This document shows positions 38,523 to 46,746 of a stretch of DNA of 59,655 bases, one piece after another. The notes under the pieces are model-generated. The model was not told where the DNA came from and made no database searches. It saw only the letters and a program-made list of their open reading frames with translations. Positions within the stretch are counted from its first letter, which is position 1. The number at the start of each line of letters is the position of its first letter. The stretch covers positions 1-59,655 of the forward strand of contig NZ_JAILXP010000004.1 in assembly GCF_020740895.1 (NCBI RefSeq), in the 5' to 3' direction. This DNA comes from Streptomyces sp. UNOB3_S3. Lineage in GTDB: Bacteria; Actinomycetota; Actinomycetes; Streptomycetales; Streptomycetaceae. The translations under genes and the position numbers were made by a program.

Positions 38523-39113
38523 GTGGCACGTAGCAGCTCGGGGATCATCGTGGCCACGCTCACGGTGGCGGCCCTGGCCGGAGTCGGTTTCCTCGCCTTC
38601 CAGGCGGAGGCCGCGCCCGACCACCCCGCCGCGCACGCCTCGGGCCAGGCCGCCGGCAAGGCGAAGGACGGCGAGCAGGGCAAGGACAAGGCCGCCGGCG
38701 CCGCCGGGCAGGAGCAGGCCAAGGCGCCGAACGCGGTCCCGGAGAACTCCGGCACCGGCCTGCGCGTCGTCTACGGGCTCGCGCAGAAGCGGGTGTGGCT
38801 GGTCGGCTCGGACGGCAAGGCCACCCGTACGTTCGAGGTCGCGCCCAGCACCGTGAACCCGCCCGCGGGCAGCTACCTGGTCACCTCGCGCACGCCCACG
38901 GTCACCGGCTCGGACGGCGTCCCCATCGAGCACGTGGTGCGCTTCCACCGGGACGCCGCCGGGATCGTCTTCGGCTTCAGCTCGGCCGTGGACGGCTCCT
39001 CGCCCAACCCGGACTCGACGAAGAAGACGGGCGGGATCCGCGAGCAGCCGGCCGACGGGCGGGCGATGTGGGAGTTCGCGGTGAACAACACGCCGGTCGT
39101 CGTCGTTCCGTAG
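38523..39113 (+). CDS. Secreted protein with degenerate L,D-transpeptidase-like fold
   Basis: 196 residues from GTG 38523 (AAAGGTG upstream). It has an N-terminal membrane/signal segment (SGIIVATLTVAALAGVGFLAF) and an Ala/Lys/Gly-rich spacer. A domain then begins like YkuD L,D-transpeptidases (RVVYGLAQKRVWLVGSDGKATRTFEV, NPPAGSYLVTSRTP). The catalytic HxxN...SHGC region is absent; instead the chain runs EHVVRFHRDAAGIVFGFSSAVDGS and ends. It is probably not a transpeptidase. Divergent from tsaB. Confidence 0.7.
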   Translation: MARSSSGIIVATLTVAALAGVGFLAFQAEAAPDHPAAHASGQAAGKAKDGEQGKDKAAGAAGQEQAKAPNAVPENSGTGLRVVYGLAQKRVWLVGSDGKATRTFEVAPSTVNPPAGSYLVTSRTPTVTGSDGVPIEHVVRFHRDAAGIVFGFSSAVDGSSPNPDSTKKTGGIREQPADGRAMWEFAVNNTPVVVVP

Positions 39114-39126
39114 CCTTCTAGCTCTT

Positions 39127-39315
39127 TCAGGCGGCGTCGCGCGCGGCGCCGCCCTCGTCGACGTCGTCCGTGTTCCCGGTGGCGGGGGCGCGCTCCGGCG
39201 CCTTCGGGGGCGTGGAGACGGCGTCGGCGGCGGCACAGGACGCCAGGAGGTCGCGCACCGACAGGGGGCGCTCCTCGGCGGCGGTGGGCGTGGGCTCGGG
39301 CTCGTGGGCCGACAT
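39127..39315 (-). CDS. Small hypothetical protein, 62 residues
   Basis: It begins MSAHEPEPTPTAAEERP, then SVRDLLASCAAADAVSTPP and an acidic Ala-rich tail; no membrane segment. A strong AGGAGG lies six bases before the ATG at 39315, and codon use is like its neighbours, so translation is likely. A palindrome TTAGGTAGACCTAA sits 56 bp upstream. It ends 14 bp from the convergent secreted-protein gene. I do not recognise a function. Confidence 0.65.
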   Translation of the reverse strand: MSAHEPEPTPTAAEERPLSVRDLLASCAAADAVSTPPKAPERAPATGNTDDVDEGGAARDAA

Positions 39316-39370
39316 GCATGCCTCCTGGGGCGGCTCGGGCCGGTCGGAGGCGTCACGGCCTACCCTCTAC

Positions 39371-39384
39371 TTAGGTAGACCTAA
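39371..39384. promoter_or_regulatory. Iron-box-like palindrome upstream of the 62-residue gene
   Basis: TTAGGT-AG-ACCTAA is a perfect palindrome. The half-sites are those of DmdR/IdeR iron boxes, but the spacing is 2 bp instead of the usual wider centre. Confidence 0.4.
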
Positions 39385-39469
39385 CCGACCCTCCTGCCCT
39401 CCATGTGACCACGCCCGGTGTCGCGCGCGCAACATCTTGCCGACGGCCTGTCGGAACGAGCGCCGTCCA

Positions 39470-40003
39470 CTACCCCAAAGGCGCGAGGTCCACGCCCGCC
39501 CAGCGCGCGCCGACGCCGCTGACGGTCACGCTGCGTACGTCATCGGCGTCGTCGTCGCCCTCGGCCGGGGCGTCCGCGCCCACCGCGCGCTCGATCACGA
39601 CCCGCAGCCGGTCCTCGGACAGCTCCTCGACCTTGCCGTCGCCCCACTCCACGACGATCACCGACTCCGGCAGCGAGACGTCGAGGTCCAGGTCCTCCAT
39701 CTCGTCCAGCCCACCGGACAGCCGGTAGGCGTCGACGTGGACGAGGGCCGGGCCGCCGCTCAGCGGCGGGTGCACCCGGGCGATGACGAAGGTCGGGGAC
39801 GTGACGGCGCCACGCACCCCGAGCCCCTCGCCCAGCCCCCGGGTCAGCGTCGTCTTGCCGGCGCCCAGCTCCCCGGAGAGCAGCACGAGATCACCGGGCC
39901 GCAGCAGCGTGGCGAGCCGGCGGCCCAACTCCCGCATGTCTTCGGCGGACTTGACGGTCAGCGTCGCCGCGGTGACGGCGGAGGGGGTGTGCGGGGCGTT
40001 CAT
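39470..40003 (-). CDS. tsaE: tRNA threonylcarbamoyladenosine biosynthesis ATPase TsaE
   Basis: 177 residues. Walker A is SGELGAGKTTLTRGLG, then VTSPTFVIARVH, VHVDAYRLSG and VVEWGDG. It energises the TsaBD complex. ATG 40003 is chosen; the frame upstream passes through a hairpin repeat and is not expected to be coding. It follows the alr-hydrolase genes on the same strand but is separated from them by hairpin copy 1. It carries an acidic insert (DAPAEGDDDADD) near the C-terminus. Confidence 0.95.
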   Translation of the reverse strand: MNAPHTPSAVTAATLTVKSAEDMRELGRRLATLLRPGDLVLLSGELGAGKTTLTRGLGEGLGVRGAVTSPTFVIARVHPPLSGGPALVHVDAYRLSGGLDEMEDLDLDVSLPESVIVVEWGDGKVEELSEDRLRVVIERAVGADAPAEGDDDADDVRSVTVSGVGARWAGVDLAPLG

Positions 40004-40023
40004 ATCCGCCGATGGTAACCGCC

Positions 40024-40070
40024 CGCGTTGTGGGCAATCGTTCCGCAGGGCGGAACGGGTGGGCACAACG
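40024..40070. repeat. Dispersed hairpin element, copy 1
   Basis: Outer stem GCGTTGTG / CACAACGC, a 6x6 internal loop (GGCAAT opposite GGTGGG), inner stem CGTTCCGC / GCGGAACG and loop AGG. It lies 21 bp upstream of tsaE. Confidence 0.9.
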
Positions 40071-40128
40071 CCGGACGACGGCGTCAGCCACCCCCGTACC
40101 TCAGCCCCGGTGCCGGGTGCCCGGAAAG

Positions 40129-41358
40129 CTATTCGGGTGCCGCCCGGTGGGCGGCTTGTGCCCACCCGTTCCGCCCTGCGGAACGACTGCCCACAAGCCG
40201 CGCGAGGTGCCCCGACACCAGGTCCGGAACCTCGAGCATCACCAGATGCCCCGCCCCCGGCACGATCACCAGCTCCGCCTCCGGCAGCGCCTCCCCGATG
40301 GCCCGGCTGTGGTCGCTCGGCGTGACCATGTCCTTCTCGCCCGCCAGGACCAGCACCGGCCGCCCCGCGAACACCTGGAGCGCCGCCACCTTGTCGTGCT
40401 CCGCGAAGGCCGGATAGAACTCGGCGACGACGTCCACCGGCGTCGCCTCGATCAGCCGCTCGGCGAACCGCGCCACCGCGGGGTCGACGTCCCGCGCCCC
40501 GAACGAGTAGCGCTTGATGATCCCGCCGATGATCTCGGCGGCGGCCCGCCGCCCCTTCTCCACCAGCTCGGTCTGGGTCAGCATCAGCTTGAACGCGCCC
40601 GGCAGGACCGTCCGCCGCAGGACGTTCATCCCCATCGGCGGCAGGCCGTACGTCACCTCGCCCATCCCGCCCGGGGACGTGCCGACGAGCGCGGCGCCGA
40701 CCACGCGCTCGGCGATCAGCTCCGGGTGCTGGGCGGCCAGGGCCATCGTGGTCATGCCACCCATCGAGTGCCCCACCAGCACCAGCGGCCCCTCGGGGGC
40801 GGCGGCGTCGACGACGGCCTTCAGATCGCGGCCGAGGAGGTCGATGCTGACCGGTTCGCCCGTCTCGCGCTGGCCCTTGCCGCGCGCGGAGCGGCCGTGG
40901 CTGCGCTGGTCCCAGAAGACGGCGCGGACACCGGCGGCGCGCAGGGCGGCGCGCTGGAAGTGCCAGGAGTCCTGGCTGAGGCAGTAGCCGTGGCTGAAGA
41001 CGACCGTGAGCGGCGGCTCCGGGCGGCGCCCGAAGAAGCCCTTGCCCTTACCGGAAGCGGGGGCCTCCGGCTCGTCCACCTCGTAGTGGAGCTCGGTGCC
41101 GTCCTCGGCGAGTGCCGTGCCCGGGGTGCCGCGCAGCGTCCCGTACGGGCCGGCGGAGTCGAGGGCGAGCCGCGCCTTGCGGCGCATGCCGCGCCCGACG
41201 GTCAGCCGTTCCACGGCGACCCCGACCGCGGCCCCGGCGGCGACGACCCCGACGGCCGCGCCCGCGATGCCCGCCCCGCGCCGCCAGGCGGCGCCGCCCA
41301 GGGCCTCCACGGCCCCCGCCGCCGCCATGCCCGTACTGTCGCCGCCGCCCTCGCTCAT
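40129..41358 (-). CDS. Alpha/beta-fold hydrolase
   Basis: 409 residues. A Gly/Ala-rich N-terminal membrane segment (AAWRRGAGIAGAAVGVVAAG) precedes the hydrolase domain. The domain has oxyanion FSHGYCLSQDSWHFQ, nucleophile VGHSMGGMTT, and catalytic His in VPGAGHLVMLE. The final ~20 residues (SRSAGRNGWAQ...) are encoded by hairpin copy 2, so the original C-terminus was probably different. ATG 41358 comes one base after the alr stop. Esterase or lipase activity is likely; the substrate is unknown. Confidence 0.9.
   Translation of the reverse strand: MSEGGGDSTGMAAAGAVEALGGAAWRRGAGIAGAAVGVVAAGAAVGVAVERLTVGRGMRRKARLALDSAGPYGTLRGTPGTALAEDGTELHYEVDEPEAPASGKGKGFFGRRPEPPLTVVFSHGYCLSQDSWHFQRAALRAAGVRAVFWDQRSHGRSARGKGQRETGEPVSIDLLGRDLKAVVDAAAPEGPLVLVGHSMGGMTTMALAAQHPELIAERVVGAALVGTSPGGMGEVTYGLPPMGMNVLRRTVLPGAFKLMLTQTELVEKGRRAAAEIIGGIIKRYSFGARDVDPAVARFAERLIEATPVDVVAEFYPAFAEHDKVAALQVFAGRPVLVLAGEKDMVTPSDHSRAIGEALPEAELVIVPGAGHLVMLEVPDLVSGHLARLVGSRSAGRNGWAQAAHRAAPE
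40151..40201. repeat. Dispersed hairpin element, copy 2 (inverted)
   Basis: Outer stem GCGGCTTGTG / CACAAGCCGC (10 bp), internal loop CCCACC opposite ACTGCC, inner stem CGTTCCGC / GCGGAACG, loop CCT. It is in opposite orientation to copies 1 and 3 and lies inside the 3' end of the hydrolase gene. Confidence 0.9.
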
Positions 41359-41359
41359 G

Positions 41360-42532
41360 TCAGTCCCCCGTGTCCTCGGACGTGTCCTCGACGTCGTTGT
41401 CTCCGACATAGACGCGCGGCACACGCGCCGAGATGCGCGTGATGACTTCATAGGCGATGGTTCCGGTCGCCCGCGCCCAGTCCTCGGCGGTCGGCTCGCC
41501 CCGGTCGCCGGGGCCGAAAAGCACCGCCTCGTCGCCGGGGGCCGCGCTGTCGCCGCCCAGGTCGACCACGAACTGGTCCATCGCGACCCGCCCGGCCACC
41601 GTGCGCCACTTGCCGCCCACCAGCACCGGGCCGGTGCCGGAGCCCGAGCGCGGGATGCCGTCCGCGTAGCCGACGGGGACGAGCGCGAGGGTCGTCTCAC
41701 CGGGGGTGGTGTACAGGTGGCCGTACGAGACGCCGTGCCCGCCCGGCACCCGCTTCACCGAGGCGAGGGACGCGGAGAGGGTCATCACCGGCCGGATCCC
41801 CAGCTCCTCGGGGGTGCCCAGCTCGGGGGCCGGGGATATCCCGTACATCGCGACGCCGGTACGGACGAGGTCGAAGTGGGCCTCGGGGAGGGTGAGGGTC
41901 GCCGGGGAGTTGGCGATGTGCCGGACCTCGGGGGCCAGGCCCTGGGCCTCGGCGTAGGCGATCGCGTCCTCGAAGACGGTCAGCTGGGCCCGGATGGAGG
42001 GGTGGCCCGGCTCGTCGGCGCAGGCGAAGTGCGACCAGATGCCGGTGACCTTGATCAGCCCGGCCGTCTCGGCGTCGCGCGCGGCGGCGACGAGCTTCTC
42101 CCAGTCGCCGGGCTGGCAGCCGTTGCGGCCGAGACCGGTGTCGATCTTCAGCTGGACGCGGGCGACGCGGCCGGCCGCGCGGGCGGCGGCGGTGACCTCC
42201 TCCAGCGCCCACAGGCCGCTGACGGAGACGTCGATGTCGGCCTCCAGGGCCTCCCGCCACGGGTCGCCCGGCGTCCACAGCCAGCACATCAGCCGGCCGG
42301 TGTCACCGGCGGCGCGCAGGGCGAGCGCCTCGTGCGGGGTGGCCGTGCCGACCCACTCGGCTCCGGCCTGACGGGCGGCCCTGGCGCAGGGCACCGCGCC
42401 GTGGCCGTAGGCGTTCGCCTTGACGACGGCCATCAGCTGCGCCCGGGGGGCGCGGGCGCGCAGAGCGCGTACGTTGGCCCGCAGGGCGGCCAGGTCGACC
42501 ACGGCTCGGGCGCGCATCGGTGTCTCAGTCAT
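41360..42532 (-). CDS. alr: Alanine racemase
   Basis: PLP enzyme making D-alanine for peptidoglycan; 390 residues. The PLP-Lys is in MAVVKANAYGHGAV. KIDTGLGRNG is present, and the second catalytic Tyr is in VAMYGISPAPELG. The C-terminal barrel contains SYGHLYTTPGETTLALVPVGYADGI. ATG 42532; the frame upstream crosses hairpin copy 3 and is ignored. It is divergent from nnrD, with that hairpin in the shared control region. Confidence 0.96.
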   Translation of the reverse strand: MTETPMRARAVVDLAALRANVRALRARAPRAQLMAVVKANAYGHGAVPCARAARQAGAEWVGTATPHEALALRAAGDTGRLMCWLWTPGDPWREALEADIDVSVSGLWALEEVTAAARAAGRVARVQLKIDTGLGRNGCQPGDWEKLVAAARDAETAGLIKVTGIWSHFACADEPGHPSIRAQLTVFEDAIAYAEAQGLAPEVRHIANSPATLTLPEAHFDLVRTGVAMYGISPAPELGTPEELGIRPVMTLSASLASVKRVPGGHGVSYGHLYTTPGETTLALVPVGYADGIPRSGSGTGPVLVGGKWRTVAGRVAMDQFVVDLGGDSAAPGDEAVLFGPGDRGEPTAEDWARATGTIAYEVITRISARVPRVYVGDNDVEDTSEDTGD

Positions 42533-42575
42533 CGCAGCCAGTCTCTCAGGCCGGGGCCTCGGGGTGGGTACGCGC

Positions 42576-42626
42576 CCGGTTTGTGGGCAGTCGTTCCGCA
42601 GGGCGGAACGGGCGGGCACAAACCGG
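42576..42626. repeat. Dispersed hairpin element, copy 3
   Basis: Outer stem CCGGTTTGTG / CACAAACCGG (10 bp), internal loop GGCAGT opposite GGCGGG, inner stem CGTTCCGC / GCGGAACG, loop AGG. It lies between divergent alr and nnrD. The outer stem differs from copies 1 and 2, yet pairing is intact. Confidence 0.9.
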
Positions 42627-42686
42627 ACCACCGGCCCGCACCCGAACAGGGTGCCCCGCCACCGGCCGCATGGCACGCTGACCCCC

Positions 42687-44132
42687 ATGAGGACTGCCCA
42701 CAGCGTGGACACCGTACGGGCCGCCGAGCGCGCCCTCATGGCCGAGCTCCCGGAAGGCGCGCTCATGCAGCGCGCCGCGGCGGGCCTGGCGGCCGCCTGC
42801 GCCGACCTCCTGGGCCGCCGCGTCTACGGCGCCCGCGTCGCCCTGCTCGTCGGCAGCGGCGACAACGGCGGTGACGCCCTCTACGCAGGCGCCCGCCTGG
42901 CACGCCGCGGAGCGGGAGTGACGGCCGTGCTGCTCTCCCCCGACCGCGCCCACACCGGCGGCCTGCGGGCGCTCCGGAACGCGGGCGGCCGCGCGGTCAC
43001 GGCCGGGGAAGGGGAAGGCGTACGGGCCGTCCGCCGCGCCGACCTCGTCGTCGACGGCATCGTCGGCATCGGCGGCAAGGGCGCCCTGCGCGAGCCCGCC
43101 CAGGAGCTCGTCGCGGCGGCCGAGGGCGCGCTGATCGTCGCCGTCGATCTCCCGAGCGGCGTCGACGCCGGCACCGGCGAGGTCCCGGGCGCGGCGGTGC
43201 GCGCCGACGCCACCGTCACCTTCGGCACGTACAAGCCGGGCCTGCTCATCGACCCCGCCCGCGAGCACGCGGGCGCGCTGCGCCTGGTCGACATCGGTCT
43301 GGGCCCGTGGCTGCCGTCCGAGCCGGACGCCGAGGCCCTCCAGCACGCGGACGTGGCCGGTCTGCTTCCCCTCCCGGAGGCGGAGAGCGACAAATACCGC
43401 CGGGGTGTCGTGGGAATCGTGGCCGGATCGGCCCGCTATCCGGGCGCGGCCGTGCTCGCCGTGGCGGGCGCGCTCAGCGGCGGCGCGGGCGCCGTGCGCT
43501 ATGTGGGCCCGGCCGCCGACGCCGTGATCGCCCGCTTCCCGGAGACGCTGGTGACGGCGGGCCCGCCCGGGAAGGCCGGGCGGGTGCAGGCCTGGGTGAT
43601 CGGCCCGGGCCTCGGGGACGGCGCCGAGGCGCGCCAGGCCCTGGTGGACGTCCTGTCCTCCGACGTCCCCGTACTCGTCGACGCCGACGGCCTGCGCCTG
43701 CTGGACCCCCAGGCCGTACGGGCGCGCCGGGCCGCGACCCTGCTGACCCCGCACGCGGGCGAGGCGGCCGCGCTGCTCGGCCTGTCGCGGGAGGAGGTCG
43801 AGGCGTCCCGCCTGTCGTCGGTACGGGCGCTGGCCGACCGCTTCGGGGTGACGGCCCTGCTCAAGGGCTCGACCACGCTCGTCGCCGACGGCGCCCGCGC
43901 CGTGCGGGTCAACCCGACGGGCACACCGTGGCTGGCCACCGCCGGCAGCGGCGACGTCCTGTCCGGCCTGACCGGCTCTCTGCTGGCGGCGGGCCTGAGT
44001 GCGCGCGACGCGGCCTCGGTGGGGGCGTATCTGCATGGCCTGGCGGCGCGCGGACTGGGGGACGCGCCGATCACGTCGCTGGGCGTGGCGGAGGAGCTGC
44101 GGCGGGTGTGGCGGGACGTCGTGGCGGGGTGA
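42687..44132 (+). CDS. nnrD: Bifunctional NAD(P)H-hydrate epimerase / ADP-dependent dehydratase
   Basis: Repairs hydrated NAD(P)H; 481 residues. The N-terminal epimerase domain has VGSGDNGGDALYAGARLARRG and VDGIVGIGGKG, then VAVDLPSGVDAGTG. The C-terminal dehydratase domain contains GSARYPGAAVLAVAGALSGGAG, VIGPGLGDG, LTPHAGEAAALLG and the GTPWLATAGSGDVLSG nucleotide site. Divergent from alr. Its last 62 bp overlap the convergent NACHT gene. Confidence 0.95.
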   Translation: MRTAHSVDTVRAAERALMAELPEGALMQRAAAGLAAACADLLGRRVYGARVALLVGSGDNGGDALYAGARLARRGAGVTAVLLSPDRAHTGGLRALRNAGGRAVTAGEGEGVRAVRRADLVVDGIVGIGGKGALREPAQELVAAAEGALIVAVDLPSGVDAGTGEVPGAAVRADATVTFGTYKPGLLIDPAREHAGALRLVDIGLGPWLPSEPDAEALQHADVAGLLPLPEAESDKYRRGVVGIVAGSARYPGAAVLAVAGALSGGAGAVRYVGPAADAVIARFPETLVTAGPPGKAGRVQAWVIGPGLGDGAEARQALVDVLSSDVPVLVDADGLRLLDPQAVRARRAATLLTPHAGEAAALLGLSREEVEASRLSSVRALADRFGVTALLKGSTTLVADGARAVRVNPTGTPWLATAGSGDVLSGLTGSLLAAGLSARDAASVGAYLHGLAARGLGDAPITSLGVAEELRRVWRDVVAG

Positions 44133-46656
44133 GGGACAGGTGGGGGCCGACCTCACTCCGTACCCGGGGCCTGCCTCCCAGCCGGACGAGCGCGTCGACG
44201 TGGTCGCCCGACTTCACCACGAACACGAGCTCCCCCTCCCCCAGGTCCGCGTACGTCAGCCGCCCGATCACCGCGTCCGCGTAGTGGTCCGTGTCGAACC
44301 GGTCCCACGCCCACGCCAGCTGGGCCCGTACCCGCAGCGAGGGATGCGTCGCGTAGCGGGCCAGGAGGGGGATGGCCCGGTCGTCGCCGACCATCGTGGC
44401 CGTCACGACCACCGCGTGCGCCACCTCGTCCGGCAGCCCCTCGGGTCCCGGCAGGAGGTCCAGTACGGCGCTGCCCGCCCCGACGAGCGCCCGCGCGGCC
44501 GGCACGTCACGCGGCGGCACCAGCTCCGCCGCCGCCCGCTCGACGCGTGTCCGCACCTCCGGGTCCACCTCCGGCGCCTGTTCCAGGCAGGCCGCGGCCA
44601 GCAGGTGGAGCCGGTGCCGGTGGAGCTCCTCCTTGTCGCCCCGCTCCAGCAGCATCACCAGCAGCTCCGCCCGGGCGCGGGGCGGCGCGTGGCCGACCGC
44701 CATGCGCAGGACGTCCTCCCACTGGTCGTCGTGGGCGTGGTTGACGAGCAGGTCGAAGTCCCAGTCGTCGACGGCGGCCCGGGCGCCCAGGTAGTCCTGG
44801 AACGTGCGGTGGATGAAGTCCAGCGTCCCGCTGGTCGGCTGCCGCAGCACACCGCTGCGGACGACCAGGTGGCGCAGGATCTCCTCCGCGCTGCCACGCG
44901 CCGCCACGGCGGGCATCGCGGGCAGGGCGCGTTCGAGGATCTCCACCGCCTTGTGCCACTCGATCTCCGAACGGCCGTTCCTGATCAGCCAGTAGGCGAT
45001 CTTCTGGAGGAGCGCGGTCTGCGCCTGCTCCAGCTCCGGCCCTTCCAGACCGACCGTGATCTCGCGCTCGCGGTCCCTCCGGATCAGCAGCAGGTCCAGC
45101 GCCGCGCGGTAGAGCTCCATGCGGCCGTGCGGCAGATAGCCGCGCCGGGAGCGGTTGAGGGCGCAGATCATCGCGCACATCAGCGGGTTGGTGGCCAGCC
45201 GGCCGAGGTCCCGTTTGGCGACCACGGCGGCGCTCAGCGACTCGCCGAACGCCCGTAACCGGTCGTCCTCGCGCTGGCCGGCCGCGTTGTGCCACCGTTC
45301 GATGAAGGCCAGGACGTCGGCGCGGCTCATCGGGAGCAGTTCCAGCTCCGCGAAACCCGCGTCCGCGAGCCACCCTTCCCGGACCGCCGAGGGGCGGGTC
45401 GTGATCACGTAGCGCGCCTCGGGGTAGGCGGCCAGGAGGTCCTTCACCCAGGCCAGGGTGCGGCGCCGGTCCGCCTCGGGGACCTCGTCCACCCCGTCGA
45501 TCAGCAGCAGCGCCGTGCCCTCGTCCAGCCGCCTGGTCACCCAGCCCCGCGCCGCGGGCAGCCCCGCGAGCGGCGCGGCCACGGCGGCCAGGAACTCCTC
45601 CGGGCGGGGCAGCTCACCCTTGCGGATGAGGGTGCGCAGGGGCAGCGTCAGCGGTACGCAGCCACTCAAGTGGCCCAGGCCGGGCGGCAGGTCGCCGCGT
45701 GCGGTGACCGTGGCCAGCCACTGGAGCAGCGTCGTCTTCCCGGACCCGGCGGCGCCCCGCAGCAGCACCCGTTTGTGCCCGGCGAGCGCCTCCTCGGCGC
45801 GCAGCGGGGAGGGCAGGGGACCGCCTCCGGCGTCCCGGGAGGCGCCCGTCAGCTCCAGGCTGAGATACGCCGCGTCGAGCGGCCATGTCTCCGTCTCCCC
45901 GTCGCCCAGGGTCAGCCCGATGATGGTGAGTTCCCCGGACCTGCCGACGATGTAGTCCCGCAGCCGGCGCTCGAACGCCTCGACCTCCAGCTGCCGGGGC
46001 GAGGCGAGCGAGCGCGACGTGGGCTTGTGCCCGGCGATCAGGCACTCCTGGAGGAAACGGAAGTCCTGCCAGAGCGTCTCGGACGGTGTCACCGTCAGCC
46101 GCCCGTGCCGCCACCCGGCGGGGTCGGCGCAGACGACCCCGGCGAGCGCCCCGTCCACGAAGACGGCGGCCCCCGACATCCCGGCCCAGGGCGAGCCGCC
46201 GTCGCCGGGCGGCGCCGGCGCGCCGTGGCCGCTGTCGAGGACGTACCGCCCGCTGAGGAGATTGCTGCCGGGTTTCAGCGTTCCCACGATCTGCTCGGTG
46301 TCGAGCTCGTCCGCCCCGTCCCGCTGGACCTGCGGATAGCCGATGGCCTGCGCGCCCGGCCAGGCCCGCAGGTCGTACGAACGCCCCCAGACCAGCGGCT
46401 CGAAGTCCGGGAGCGCCTGTTCCGTCACCACGTCGCGCTCGGCGGCCAGCAGCGCCACGTCGCAGCGCCGCCGGTCGTCCCGCGCCCACACCACCCGGCA
46501 GCGCACCTTGCCGACGCCGCCGGGCACGACGACCGTGGGCGCTTCGCAGTCCGCGACCACATGCGCGGCGGTCAGGATCAGGTCCGGCGTCAGGAGGTAA
46601 CCGCTGCCCTGACTCCGCCCGAACACCGCCGCGATGCGTTCCCTCGCCGGGTGCAC
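44071..46656 (-). CDS. Trypsin-like protease / NACHT NTPase fusion (STAND-type, predicted defence)
   Basis: 861 residues from GTG 46656, with no signal peptide, so cytoplasmic. Residues 1-200 are a trypsin-like domain with complete triad: His32 (LTAAHVV), Asp66 (CDVALL), Ser161 (AGMSGAAVF). A linker follows, then a NACHT NTPase with Walker A GAAGSGKTT (301-309), Walker B LLLIDGVDEV (383-392), a sensor segment YVITTRPSA and NPLMCAMICALNRSRRGYLP. About 350 residues of helical C-terminal sensor region complete it. Protease-NACHT architectures are typical of bacterial STAND proteins that sense phage and trigger the effector. MerR gene 90 bp upstream on the same strand; 62-bp convergent overlap with nnrD. 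Confidence 0.88.
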   Translation of the reverse strand: MHPARERIAAVFGRSQGSGYLLTPDLILTAAHVVADCEAPTVVVPGGVGKVRCRVVWARDDRRRCDVALLAAERDVVTEQALPDFEPLVWGRSYDLRAWPGAQAIGYPQVQRDGADELDTEQIVGTLKPGSNLLSGRYVLDSGHGAPAPPGDGGSPWAGMSGAAVFVDGALAGVVCADPAGWRHGRLTVTPSETLWQDFRFLQECLIAGHKPTSRSLASPRQLEVEAFERRLRDYIVGRSGELTIIGLTLGDGETETWPLDAAYLSLELTGASRDAGGGPLPSPLRAEEALAGHKRVLLRGAAGSGKTTLLQWLATVTARGDLPPGLGHLSGCVPLTLPLRTLIRKGELPRPEEFLAAVAAPLAGLPAARGWVTRRLDEGTALLLIDGVDEVPEADRRRTLAWVKDLLAAYPEARYVITTRPSAVREGWLADAGFAELELLPMSRADVLAFIERWHNAAGQREDDRLRAFGESLSAAVVAKRDLGRLATNPLMCAMICALNRSRRGYLPHGRMELYRAALDLLLIRRDREREITVGLEGPELEQAQTALLQKIAYWLIRNGRSEIEWHKAVEILERALPAMPAVAARGSAEEILRHLVVRSGVLRQPTSGTLDFIHRTFQDYLGARAAVDDWDFDLLVNHAHDDQWEDVLRMAVGHAPPRARAELLVMLLERGDKEELHRHRLHLLAAACLEQAPEVDPEVRTRVERAAAELVPPRDVPAARALVGAGSAVLDLLPGPEGLPDEVAHAVVVTATMVGDDRAIPLLARYATHPSLRVRAQLAWAWDRFDTDHYADAVIGRLTYADLGEGELVFVVKSGDHVDALVRLGGRPRVRSEVGPHLSLTPPRRPATPAAAPPPRPAT

Positions 46657-46746
46657 GACCGAACCGCCCCCTCCGCCTCCACCCCTGGTCTGACGAGCAC
46701 CTGACGATACGCCAGTGGTCGGGGCGGGGGCGGGGGAACTGCTGGT

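Noticed and set aside
44071..46656. Secreted protease interpretation of the trypsin-like domain
   Set aside because: There is no signal peptide or membrane segment before the domain, and the chain continues into a cytoplasmic NTPase.
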